Positions 43,809 through 54,559 of a stretch of DNA of 64,000 bases are shown piece after piece. The DNA comes from Symsagittifera roscoffensis (lineage: Eukaryota; Xenacoelomorpha; Acoela; Convolutidae): positions 40,001 to 104,000 of the forward strand of contig NW_026971686.1 in NCBI RefSeq assembly GCF_963678635.1. The letters run 5' to 3'. Position numbers and translations under genes: made by a program. Numbering within the stretch: position 1 is the stretch's first letter; each line of letters starts with the position of its first letter. Under the pieces are notes generated by a model. That model worked only from the letters and a program-made list of their open reading frames with translations. It was not told the DNA's origin and did not search any database.

Positions 43809-44031
43809 GTGGATGTAAGGAGATTGTGATCAGTTCTGATGATGAGGAGGAATTAACGAGGCAAATAACCGTGTCGATTGCATCTAGACCCAGTGCCTTG
43901 AAAACGGGGGCATGGGTTGAGCAGGATATTTGGGGATTGGTTCTTGAGTCTTGACTCCTGAGCGCACGAAAAACAAATTTTAACACACAAACTATTGTTT
44001 TTATTATACTATTTTTTTTGATATAAATCAA

Positions 44032-45550
44032 AATGCTGCAGGAGAGTTTTCTGAATTAGCAAAACAAAAAAAGTTATCATTAGCTTATAAAGCTGGAATT
44101 CAGGGTGCAGGTGGATGCAGATTTTATTTGCTGTTTAGCGATAATGTGACAACTTTGCATGGCTGTGAATTTTGGGGTGTAGATAAAGTTGAATCTGCTG
44201 CAAACTTCTGTAAATGACCACTGGCACTGTATCTTGAGAGGCACTCAACATTCTGGAGGCTCACTGACATAACGACGACGCACGATGGGGACATCGATTT
44301 TGAGTCCGGGGAGTATGTGCCAGTCGGTCATATCTGGAAATTTGGCCTTGTTTTGTGATAAAAGGTAATTTTTCAAAAATTCTAATTGACCCTTTCATGC
44401 TCAAGTTTCTCGCGACACCTAAAAACACAAAAAAAATTAGATCAGAAAACTAGGGTTGTAATTGCGGGAAAGTCGCCGGAAAACACAAGAGTAAAATTAA
44501 TTCCAGCTCGCAATTTCACCAGAATAATTCGACACGAGTAGAGTTGTCTTGTTCCTGATAAACGATCGAGAGGTCAAGAAAAGAAGTGCAATTGACTGGA
44601 CGAGAGTGATACTTGACTGGGAAGGTGGACAGCCGAAGCTGCCCAATGGTCCAGGGAATAAAATGCCTTGAGCTAAACTTACTTACATCAAACTTCTTCT
44701 AGAGTTGCTTTTTTCTATAATTTACCAAATTTACTATGTGAGTACTTATTCTAAGTTTCTTGAGGGCATTTTATGTAATTCTGTTGAGATAAGGCGAGTT
44801 TTAGGTTGATCCATCTGAAATGGATCAAAGTTCCACTGTCCAATAAAAACTAACGGTATACTTAAGCTTCCGACCCTTTTTCTAATGGCGTTCGCCTGAT
44901 TTAGGTATTTAGAGACCTGACCATGGGGGCGTTCTTATTTTCTAGAGTGGGGGGTATTTTGGTAGTGGCCTTTAAGCTGTAACGCGTGTTTTAGTCTCAT
45001 CTCGCAAGCGAACCGAATTGGCTCCGACCGCTTGAGGTAGAAAAACACAAGAGATAGTGTCCCGGACCCTTGAGCCATTGGTTATAGTGCCAATTTTTCT
45101 TAGCCTCATATGTGACTTAAGTAGGCGATTGTTACATATAGACTTGATAGACAACGTTCGTAAGACTAGAAGGTGGTGGTGCTTTGATGTTCATACCAAT
45201 AAAATTGGTTTCAAAACTAAGGAAAGTTGTAATAATGTTCGTTAAAATGAGTTAATATGGGTTGAATGCAAATCAAATTTTACATTGCGAGTAGAAAAAA
45301 AAATGTTGATTAGTTTGTGTTAAAATCCAAACAAAACAATTTCATTCAATTTTTAGATCATTTAACAATCAGCATCGACAGCGCACTTTCTGTTTCTAAC
45401 ATGAAAACTCTCATGGTTGATTATAACATAAATTACTTGAACAAATCGGATAAAGACAATATGGAATCGATTACCTCATTAGTGACTATGAAAAAACGGA
45501 AACGAATTCTGTTGTGATACACCTTATGAAACGGATCATTTTGCAATCAC
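44032..45550 (+). repeat. 1.5-kb tandem unit 1 (0.7-kb repeat plus LINE endonuclease fragment)
   Basis: First of three direct copies that start AATGCTGCAGGAGAGTTTTC. It contains a short coding-like frame (44,080-44,215; SLAYKAGIQGAGGCRFYLLF), the 0.7-kb repeat (about 44,390-45,139) and, from about 45,160, a LINE endonuclease fragment. The fragment shows GGGALMFI, ELIWVECKSNF, NFIQFLDHLTISID and the D-x-N motif VDYNINYLNKSDKDN (45,414-45,460), and it ends at ETDHFA. The endonuclease N-terminus is missing. The unit is 1519 bp long. Confidence 0.85.
44806..44828. repeat. Perfect 9-bp hairpin in 0.7-kb repeat (tandem unit 1)
   Basis: TTGATCCAT-CTGAA-ATGGATCAA, identical to the copies at 12,647, 25,031, 46,312 and 47,828. 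Confidence 0.85.
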
Positions 45551-47057
45551 AATGCTGCAGGAGAGTTTTCTGAATGAGCAAAACAAAAAAATATATCATT
45601 AGCTTATAAAGCTGGAATTCAGGGTGCAGGTGGATGCAGATTTTATTTGCTGTTTAGCGATAATGTGACAACTTTGCATGGCTGTGAACTTTGGGGTGTA
45701 GATAAAATTGAATCTGCTGCAAACTTCTCTAAATGACCACTGGCACTGTATCTTGAGAGGCACTGGGAGGCTAACTGACATAACGAGGACGCACGATGGG
45801 GACATCGATTTTGAGTCGGGGAGTATGTGCCAGTCGGTCATATCTGGAAATTTGGCCATGTTTTATGATAAAATTTAATTTTTCAAATATTCGAATTGAC
45901 CCTTTCATGCTCAAGTTTCTCGCGACACCTAAAAACACGAAATAAATTAGATCAGAAGACTATGGTTGTATTTGCGGGAAAGTCGCTGGAAAACACAAGA
46001 GTAAAATTCCAGTTCGCAGTTTCACCAGAATAATTCGACACGAGTACAGTTGTCTTGTTCCTGACAAAGGATCGAGAGTTCAAGAAAAGAAGCGCAACTG
46101 ACTGGACGAGAGTGATACTTGACTGGGAAGGTGGACAGCCGAAGCTGCCCAATGGTCCAGGGAATAAAACGTCTTGAGCTAAACTTACTTACACCAAACT
46201 TCTTCCAGAGTTGCTTTATTCCATAATTTACCAAATTTGCTATGTGAGTACTTATTCTAAGTTTCTTGAGTGCATTTTATGTAATTCTGTTGAGATAAGG
46301 CGAGTTTTAGGTTGATCCATCTGAAATGGATCAAACTTCCACTGTCCAATAAAAACTAACGGTATTCTTAAGCTTCCGACCCTGTTTTTAACGGCGTTCG
46401 CGTTTTTTAGGTATTTTGGAGCCTGAGTATGGGGGCGTTCTTATTTTCTAGAGTGAGGGGGTATTTTGGTAGTGTCCTTTAAGCTGTAACGCGTGTTTTA
46501 GTCTCATGTCGCAAGCGAACCGAATTGGCTCCGACCGCTTGAGGTACAAAAACACAAGAGATAGTGTCCCTGACCCTTGAGCCATTGGTTATAGGGCCAA
46601 TTTTTCTTAGCCTCATATGTGACTTAGGTAGGCGACTGTTACATATAGACTTGATAGACAACGTTCGTAAGACTAAAAGATGGTGGTGTTTTGATTTTCA
46701 TACCAATAAAATTGGATTCAAAACCAAGGGAAGAAATAATAATGTTTGTTAAATGAGTTAATATGGGTTGAATACAAATCGAATTTTACATTGCGAGTTA
46801 AAAAAATGTTGACGAGTTTGTGTTATAATCCAAACAAAACAATTTCATTCAATTTTTAGATCATTTAACATCACATCAACATCGACAGCGCACTTTCTGT
46901 TTCTAACATGAAAACTCTCATGGTTGATTATAACATAATTTACTTGAACAAATTGGATAAAGACAATATGGAATCGATTACCTCATTAGTGACTTTGAAA
47001 AAACGGAAACGAATTCTGTTGTGATACACCTTATGAAACGGATCATTTTGCAATCAA
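45551..47057 (+). repeat. 1.5-kb tandem unit 2
   Basis: 1507 bp with the same order as unit 1. Its endonuclease piece is shorter in frame: LMVDYNI then IYLNKLDKDNMESITS. It ends ETDHFAI and is joined directly to unit 3. The 0.7-kb repeat lies at about 45,900-46,645 and the hairpin at 46,312-46,334. Confidence 0.85.
46312..46334. repeat. Perfect 9-bp hairpin in 0.7-kb repeat (tandem unit 2)
   Basis: TTGATCCAT-CTGAA-ATGGATCAA. A base just after it differs (AACTTCC versus AAGTTCC), but the stem and loop do not. Confidence 0.85.
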
Positions 47058-48541
47058 AATGCTGCAGGAGAATTTTTTTAATGAGCAAAACAAAAAAAAT
47101 TATCATTAGCTTATAAAGCTGGAATTCAGGGTGCAGGTGGATGCATATTTTAATTGCTGTTTCGCAATAATGTGACAAGTTTGCATATCTGTGAATTTTG
47201 GGGTGTAGATAAAGTTGAATATGCTGCAAACTTCTGTAATTGACCACTGGCAATGTATCTTGATAGGCTCTCAATATTCTGGAGGCTAACTGACATAACG
47301 ACGACGCACAATGGGGACATCGGTTTCGAGTCTGGGGATTATGTGCCAGTCGGTCATATCTGGAAATTTGGCCTTCTTTTGTGATAAAACGTAATTTTTC
47401 AAACATTCGAATTGACCCTTTCATGCTCAAGTTTCTCGCGACACCTAAAAACACGAAGTAAGTTAGATCAGAAGACTAGGGTTGTATTTGCGGGAAAGTC
47501 GCTGGAAAACAGAAGAGTAAAGTTCCAGTTCGCAATTTCACCAGAATAATTCGACACGAGTACAGTTGTCTTGTTCCTGACAAAGGATCGAGAGTTCAAG
47601 AAAAGAAGTGCAACTGACTGGACGAGAGTGATACTTGACTGGGAAGGTGGACAGCCGAAGCTGCCCAATAGTCCAGGGAATAAAACGTCTTGAGCTAAAC
47701 TTACTTACATCAAACTTCTTCTAGAGTTGCTTTATTCTAAAATTTACCAGATTTGCTATGTGAGTACTCATTCTAAGTTTCTTGAGTGCATTTTATGTAA
47801 TTCTGTTGAGATAAGGCGAGTTTTAGGTTGATCCATCTGAAATGGATCAAAGTTCCACTGTCCAATAAAAACTAATGGTATACTTAAACTTCCGACCCTG
47901 TTTTTAACGGCGTTCGCGTTTTTTAGGTGTTTGGAGCCTGATTATGGGGGCGTTCTTATTTTCTAGAATTGGGGGGGTATTTTGGTAGTGGCCTTTAAGC
48001 TGTAACGCGTGTTTTAATCTCATGTCGCAAGCGAACCGAATTGGCTTCGACCGCTTGAGGTAGAAAAACACAAGAGATAGTGTCCCTGACCCTTATGCCA
48101 TTGGTTATAGGGCCAATTTTTCTTAGCCTCATATGTGACTTAAGTAGGCGACTGTTACATATAGACTTGATAGACAACGTTCGTAAGACTAAAAGGTGGT
48201 GGTGCTTTGATGTTCATACCAATAAAATTGGTTTCAAAACTAAGGGAAGATATAATAATGTTTGTTAAAATGAGGTAATATGGGTTGACTGCAAATCGAA
48301 TTTTACATTGCGAGTAAAAAAAAATGTTGACTAATTTATGTTATAATCCAAACAAAACAATTTCATTCAATTTTTAGATCATTTAACAATCAACATCGAC
48401 AACTCTCATGGTTGATTATAACATAAATTACTTGATCAAATCGGATAAAGACAATATGGAATCGATTACCTCATTAGTGACTATGAAAAAACGGAAACAA
48501 ATTCTGTTGTGATACACCTTATGAAACGGATCATTTTGCAA
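47058..48541 (+). repeat. 1.5-kb tandem unit 3
   Basis: About 1484 bp. It lacks some 30 bp (AGCGCACTTTCTGTTTCTAA and neighbours) in the endonuclease fragment near 48,400. Its 3' end is not a unit boundary: the reading continues ETDHFATFVTID into flanking LINE sequence, so unit 3 keeps the original junction. The 0.7-kb repeat lies at about 47,410-48,158 and the hairpin at 47,828-47,850. Confidence 0.85.
47828..47850. repeat. Perfect 9-bp hairpin in 0.7-kb repeat (tandem unit 3)
   Basis: TTGATCCAT-CTGAA-ATGGATCAA, unchanged. Confidence 0.85.
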
Positions 48542-50460
48542 CATTTGTGACAATTGATAAATAAGGAAAGATCTTGCCGAAAATGATTTGTGCTTACAAC
48601 AGAAATAATCACCGTAATTCCGATTATATGATAACTTTAATTCTTAAGGCTCTTCGCCAACACGCGCCGATCTAAAAAAAAGCATTCACTATTTTATGAT
48701 AAAAAAAGTGCTGAAAACGGATCGGTTTGAATCAGAGTGCAATGAAAACTTGAAAAAACACAAGAATCGTTTATAGCTCATTGAAATCAAAATTCCGAAG
48801 ATAATTGGCAATGTTATTACCTTTTCTGTGAACAATTGGCAAACTCAACTAAAGATAATTAAAAAAAACCATTCGCTAAGTTTCTACTCATTTCTGAACA
48901 CAACTCAGTAAAAATGGAAATTTATCAATCAGGTTCGTGGTTCCTGTTCAAGCAGCAGCAGAAATACTGCGATTCGTAATGATAACTCAGTATAAAAAAA
49001 ATGCGACTCTTTTTAGATTTTTATTTTTAAACTAAGGCAAACTTTTTTGGCTCTGTTAAGTCTCAACCTGATATTCCAGTTAAGTCTGAGCTTATACCCT
49101 CCATTTTCATACATGACATTGAAACAATGCTATGATGTACTTCGAGAAAAAATTGTCAAAAAATCCGTGGAACCTTCTACCGTACCTGCTTGGGCAATAA
49201 CTGAATGCAAACAAAAAACTGTGGCTCACCTTAATTTTGCTATTAAGGCCTGGCTGGATGAGAATTTTTTCCATCTAAACTAAGCAAATGAAATTTTTTC
49301 CATCTGAATTTTTCCATCTGAAAGCAAATGCCAAACGCTTTTTCAAAAACTATTACCCGTTTGATCCAAAAAACTATCACCCTATTTACATATTATCTGC
49401 ATTTTCCAAAATCTTCGAAAAAGTTCTTTATGTTCAAATAACAGAACATCTGATTAAACATCAAACAATGACCCCATTTCAGTTTGGACTTTGCAGAAAA
49501 TTATCAACATGCATTGATTAGATGCATTGATTTACGTTACAGAAATCATCCGAAAAGAAAGGGTTCTAAAAAAATGTTCGTGCAGTTTTATTGGATCTTT
49601 CAAAGGCTTTTGACTATATTTCACAAAATATTTTCGAGAAAAAATTACACTGTATGGAATTTTTATGGAAGAAAAAGCACTAATTTGAGTTTTCTTCATT
49701 GAATGCCCTCGGAAAGTAAATGTGAATGGAGTTTTTCTGATTGTTGTCACAAGGTACGGTATTAGGTATGCCAAAAGGTACTGTACTAGGTTCATTGTCG
49801 TTCAATTTATATCTTAACGATATACAAAAACGAATATCTAAAGAATGTACTTTGGTGCAATATAAAGACGACTGTATGCTATTTGCATCATCCTAACTTC
49901 AAGTTATAAAAGACCAATACGCAGAAAAGAAAAACGGTTGCAAATTTTTCGGTCTGATTTCAAATCTTTCTAATCTTTCATTTCAATCACAAACAAAAAC
50001 AAAATTGGAAAAAAATGGTCCAAGGAAATGAAACGATAGATAATATTGGATATCAACTTCCCATTTGACTTCATTGTTTATCCTTAAGTCATTTCGATTA
50101 TGCAGCAATAACTTCCTTAAAAAATCAGTTGAATTGGGCTTTGAAGCGCACACTTTTTAGATCAAAACATAAATCTTCTGCCGAACTAGGAAAAAATACA
50201 TCTTCTATCGGAATTGAGAAAATAATTGAGTTGAAGTGTGCTGCGTATCTATATCAAAATACGACTAACAAAAGGCAAGCTTTTGCAATTGCATTGAGGC
50301 TACCGACAGCGAACTATAGTAAAATTCAACAAACAAAGCAAATAAAATTTGATAACCACTGTTCAATTGCTTCATCTAACGTCAAAAAAAAATTTTCGCC
50401 CAGTAAATTATAAAAATTTCAGATTACCACATCAACGTTCAAAAAAAAAACTGAAAGAGT
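48511..50460 (+). pseudogene. LINE 1: endonuclease end and reverse transcriptase (CR1/jockey-like), broken
   Basis: DTPYETDHFATFVTIDK (48,511-48,561) matches the terminal S/T-D-H motif of APE endonucleases. A degenerate linker follows (48,600-49,290; PSTVPAWAITECKQKT). RT fingers read YHPIYILSAFSKIFEKVLYV and HQTMTPFQFG (about 49,372-49,490). The palm continues over frameshifts: VLLDLSKAFDYIS-like residues near 49,590, motif B GMPKGTVLGSLSFNLYLNDI (49,765-49,825) and motif C YKDDC (about 49,861), where YADD is expected. A 21-bp near-duplication precedes motif B. The C-terminal part runs to about 50,460 (RLPHQRSKKKLKEFL). Stops throughout; a dead copy. It is contiguous with tandem unit 3. Confidence 0.82.
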
Positions 50461-50956
50461 TCTTGCACTACTGAAATGGAAACTAATTTTTTATGTACGC
50501 ATACAAATACGTGGCGTGAAATCCGATTTCAAGAGTTGACTTGCATTTATATGTTCAGTTTGACAATGTTTTAATAATTCTACCTTGTTACGATTTTTAC
50601 GTTTGTACATATGTTTTTTTACTTCAAATTTTCATTCCTAAATTGATTATTTTTTGAGATAAAATATATGATTCATTTTTCTCAAACATGAGACTTACAT
50701 TTAAAAATGCAACTAACATTAGTTTGAAGCTAGTGCTATACTAATGCATTGACTAAACTATTTAGTATTGAAATTGTTTCTTTTTCTTTTTCTTCTGCTT
50801 CCTCTTCTTCTTCTTCATTCGGTACTCAGCTACTCTTACTCCTACGCAATTGATTTGATTTTGGAGTTCGTGGAAAACTTTGGAAACTACTTAGATCGTT
50901 TCTATCCAATCGAAAATATTAAGCTCGTAGTGAGAATAAACTATTAACCGAGCGAG
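50461..50956. other. AT-rich spacer with pyrimidine tract
   Basis: No gene seen. A TTC/TCT-rich simple repeat lies at 50,777-50,820 (TTTCTTCTGCTTCCTCTTCT). A similar pyrimidine stretch followed by ACTCCAGCTACTCG-like sequence recurs near 58,430-58,700. Confidence 0.6.
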
Positions 50957-51319
50957 GACCGATCGTTTAGCAGACCAATCTACTAGTATAAAGGCAGAGA
51001 ACTGAGTCATTTACTAGACCATCGTATTAACTTGATGCAAGATTGATTGACAGACTCAAAATGACGCTCAGTCTGGGGCCAAAGTTCCCCGATTAAGAAA
51101 ATTGTTTTACGACTTGTCAACAAAACTATCAACTTCAAAAACACAACAGTCTAAATTAGCGGCAAAACAAAACTTTAAGCACACAATAACACTCGTGATG
51201 AATTAAGCGCAGCGGAGTAAGCGGTCGCTAATCGCTAATGCCACGTTTGAATTAAGCTTTCTGACTTTGTAATTGATCTGAGTCTGCAAAGAGATTGGTC
51301 TGATAAAAAACGGTCTGCT
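50957..51319. mobile_element. Candidate MITE with about 26-bp terminal inverted repeats
   Basis: The left end GACCGATCGTTTAGCAGACCAATCT (shown here only as motif GCAGACCAATCT plus GACCG) pairs with the right end, whose reverse complement contains TTTATCAGACCAATCT preceded by GACCG. About 22 of 26 positions match. The 360 bp between them has no ORF and short internal inverted pieces. I cannot see a clear target-site duplication, so the class of transposase is unknown. Confidence 0.35.
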
Positions 51320-51339
51320 GAAATCCTTAAAACCCAACC

Positions 51340-52262
51340 GAGAGCAATTCACAAGTGGAATCCCACAGGCTCTATTCTTTCTATTTTACGTTTTCTGATA
51401 AACAGATAAACGATTTAACAATTCATTGTAGACTCACAGCTCCCCTCAATTGCGCACATGATGCTAAACTTATTAACACAGATATTAAAACCATTTTTTT
51501 AAGACTTGAAAAGATTTTTAATTTTGAACTACAACAAAAGTGCGCATATGAGCTTCACATCGCAAACAAATTTTTTATCCAACAATGAAAATACACCAGA
51601 AGTAACCACACAGAAAGATTTAAGTATATCATCAGATCTCAAATGGTCTTCCCATATTAACTCAAACTGCTTGAAAGCTTCGAAATTAATTTTTATATTG
51701 GAAAGAATTTGACTTAATTTGAATTTAAGCACGAAGTTGAAATTTAAAAAAATCAAGGATTATCCTCGTTTTACGCTGCGTCTATAATTGCGGTTTTGCG
51801 ATCAAGGAATCAACACAACTAGAAAAAGTTCCAGAACGAGTTTTAAAATTGATTCAAATAAAATAGACTATTTATCGTGTTGCTGCCAACTAAATGTTCT
51901 CCCTATATCTCTATACACCACCGAATTTTTAGACCTTTTGTTCCTTTCCAAATGTTATGTAATTATTACAAAATAGATGATGCCAACATAATCTATTTCA
52001 GAAAGGGATTCTACAGAACAAAACAGTCATTGTCTTGTTCTTTCATTGTCACGCCCAAAAAAAATTAATTGCAGAAAAATACTTTTAGCATCGAACCTCC
52101 GAAGTTGTCAAAAATCTTACGGCTAATGTTGGTTATTACACCCAATTGCTCTAAAATCCCGCCTGTTGAAGTATCGATGGCAACACTGGCGAGTAAACTA
52201 TCAGTATATGGACATTGACTCTTCGAAACTGAAATAGATGAAAAAACCCGAAACGCAGGGTC
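51340..52262 (+). pseudogene. LINE 2: reverse transcriptase C-terminal half, broken
   Basis: A second, separate LINE fragment: it repeats motif B (SGIPQALFF, about 51,352) and has HDAKLINTDI in the place of the YADD block (about 51,460). The thumb and C-terminal region is clear: KSAHMSFTSQTNFLSNNEN, KDLSISSDLKWSSHINSN (about 51,610-51,665) and CLKASKLIFILERI. Frames then shift through LNVLPISLYTTEFLDLLFLS (about 51,890-51,950) and RTSEVVKNLTANVGYYT (about 52,095-52,145). KDLGV..SSDLKWS.HI is a hallmark of CR1/jockey-type RTs. Same strand as LINE 1. Confidence 0.75.
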
Positions 52263-53269
52263 ACCGACCCTTGCCAATAATAGCTAAATCTATATTGATA
52301 GTCATTATAATCATCATAAAAAGGATAATAACTATAATAACGATTATAGTTTTAACTTCAAATTAATTGAAACTGTTTCCAGGTTGCTTTTTGATGGTTT
52401 TTTCCATAGATCTTCACTTTAAAAACAAAAAAAATTATCGCGAACTTAATTTTCAGTTTAATATGATAATTGCTCTGCTGTTAGTTATGTTTGAAATAGC
52501 AATTTGAATTCTATTTAGATTTAGAACAGGTTTCAAAAAGAAATCATCTTCAATTTGACGTTGTTTATTATTCACCAAAACCAACAGCCAACCAATTATG
52601 CAATTATGCGCAGTATATCGAACGGTAACGACACCAGTGAAGACAATCTTCCTCAAAAAAGCTTGGTATTTTTTCTCTTAATAAGATAAAAGCATCTGTT
52701 TTCTTATCTAGTATCTCTGTGTCTTCAATGAAAGAACCTGATCAAATTTAAATTCACAATTGCTCAAAAGAAAGTATTGATAAAAAACATGAGGACTTTT
52801 TAAACGCTTTTGCACATTTTGTGCGTCATCAGTATTAAGTTTTTTTTTCTACAATTTTTACCGTAAGATCAAAAATCTGGAAAAAGGGCATCCATGTCTC
52901 ACAAATGTTCTAAAAGACTCTGACCTATCAAATTTAATCAACTGTAATTACATAATAGTTTAATTAACCTTTTTTAACTTTTTCCTGTAATTATCTAAAA
53001 AATTTCAATTTTTTATTCTTTAATTGCTATAACATTTAGATTTGAGACTATTTTCGGTTCTGACATGTTAGTGTACTCAATTTTAGCCATGTTATGCATG
53101 GAGTACATTGTGAGCGTTAAATACTTGCTCCTGAATTCGTCTCGCGTGCTGACTTTTGGCCCTAACCTTCAAATATGCTAAGCCTCTAGTGTGGGTTTCC
53201 TCAAGCTATGTTGCCGGTTTGGTATACATTCTTTGACAACATCACTACATTTCAGCTTATACACCACTT
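52263..53269. other. AT-rich DNA, no gene seen
   Basis: Short frames only, none with a motif. ATAATAACTATAATAACGAT-type simple sequence occurs near 52,300-52,345. Confidence 0.6.
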
Positions 53270-54200
53270 TGGATCTCAGTTCACGTGCCAAGGAAATTTT
53301 GACGGATGGTAGGCATGTTTTTCAATTTCTTGTAAGAATTTCTTGTGCCCCGAATTAGTGCCGCACCTTTGCAGCTAAGAGTTTCGATGGATTACCCAGA
53401 TATTGCATTGTCAAAAGGGCGCTGAGTCTTTCAAATTTTTACCATTTCTCTGTTTTGATGCCGTAACCTCTAAACTTTTCATTCTTTCAAGAATCTTGTT
53501 CAAAATTCCAACTACTAACCCGTTCGAACTGTTTTTACTGATATAAGTTTTCAATCCATTGTTTCCGATTTTTCTCCATTATCTGTCAAATTTTAAATCC
53601 AAAAGCGCCAAATTACGGTTATCATCGAGTTTTTCTATAGTAAACTGCAAATTTGGATGCAACTTATTGGCAGCCGTACCAGAACGTTTGAGCGATTCTT
53701 GCGTGTTCGCAGTCCAATATGTTACCACATCCTGATATGAACCAACTCAAGCAGGCGTCGCATTCTATCCTTTTAGTTGGTCGATGTTTTTTTTTCTGAA
53801 ATCCAGGGCGGACTCTGTTGTTATCCGTGTTTAGCGACATCATTTTTGGTAGTTCTTTCCAAGTGCAGGTTCGTATCCTTTGAGCCGCAAGTTGGCCAAT
53901 ATTACTGCTAGGGAGGCGCCCATTGCTAAACCGTCTTCCGGTACATACCATAAACCATTGCATATAAAGTGTACCTTACTCCCAGCCAAATTTGGTATCT
54001 TTTTCTTAGTTTTGCGAGATATTTCCGGAGGATTGATTCGCTCATACAATCTCCTCATGACTCTTTCAACAGCTTATTTGAGTGCGACAAACTATTCAGA
54101 TCATTGGAAATTATACTCTAATCAGAATCGAATCGATTTTTCTCCAAGATATCCCTGGCCAATTGAGCGTTCGTTGATGTGTTAGTTTCCCCCTCATTTT
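53270..54200 (-). pseudogene. Penelope-like element reverse transcriptase fragment
   Basis: Read from high to low coordinates: HFICNGLWYVPEDGLAMGAS and LAVILANLRLKGYEPAL (53,844-53,968), matching the Q-x-DG-x-AMGSPL...LAN motif of Penelope-like RTs. Then comes SYQDVVTYWTANTQESL (about 53,690-53,745), in the place of the catalytic Y-x-DD block. Next is ANKLHPNLQFTIEKLDDNR with LALLDLKFD (53,587-53,676), matching the LN-x-LHP-x-I-x-FT-x-E signature. A weak downstream part (KKFLQEIEKHAYHPSKF) reaches about 53,280. No GIY-YIG endonuclease was found. Frames change between motifs, so it is dead. Confidence 0.72.
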
Positions 54201-54559
54201 ATCAATGTACCTTGCGAATGTCGTGTATATATGATCATTTGAGCAACCAGATTTAGAAATGATTTTTTCTAAAAATAAATTAACACAATCTAGGGTTATT
54301 TACTCTTTTCCTGGTTACTTTATAAAAAATGAAAAAATTCACAGAACACCTAGAACATTACTGGAAAAATTTTAATTTTTTTTCATCCAAAGTAGAGAAA
54401 TTTGAACCCAAAATGGTCAATTCTTGAGTCATTAGTGAACAAAGTGGTGAGAAGTACGAAAATTTTAACCCAAAATGCAAAATGACATCAAGATCTTAAC
54501 ACAATGCAAGAAAATTTAAGAGCTTCTATACTGCAATAAAAAAAAATCATCAAGTCAGA

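Noticed and set aside
28276-44031. A complete LTR pair flanking gypsy copy C
   Set aside because: I could not find any sequence after pol or after the unknown module that matches the leader region, so no LTR boundaries or target-site duplication are called.
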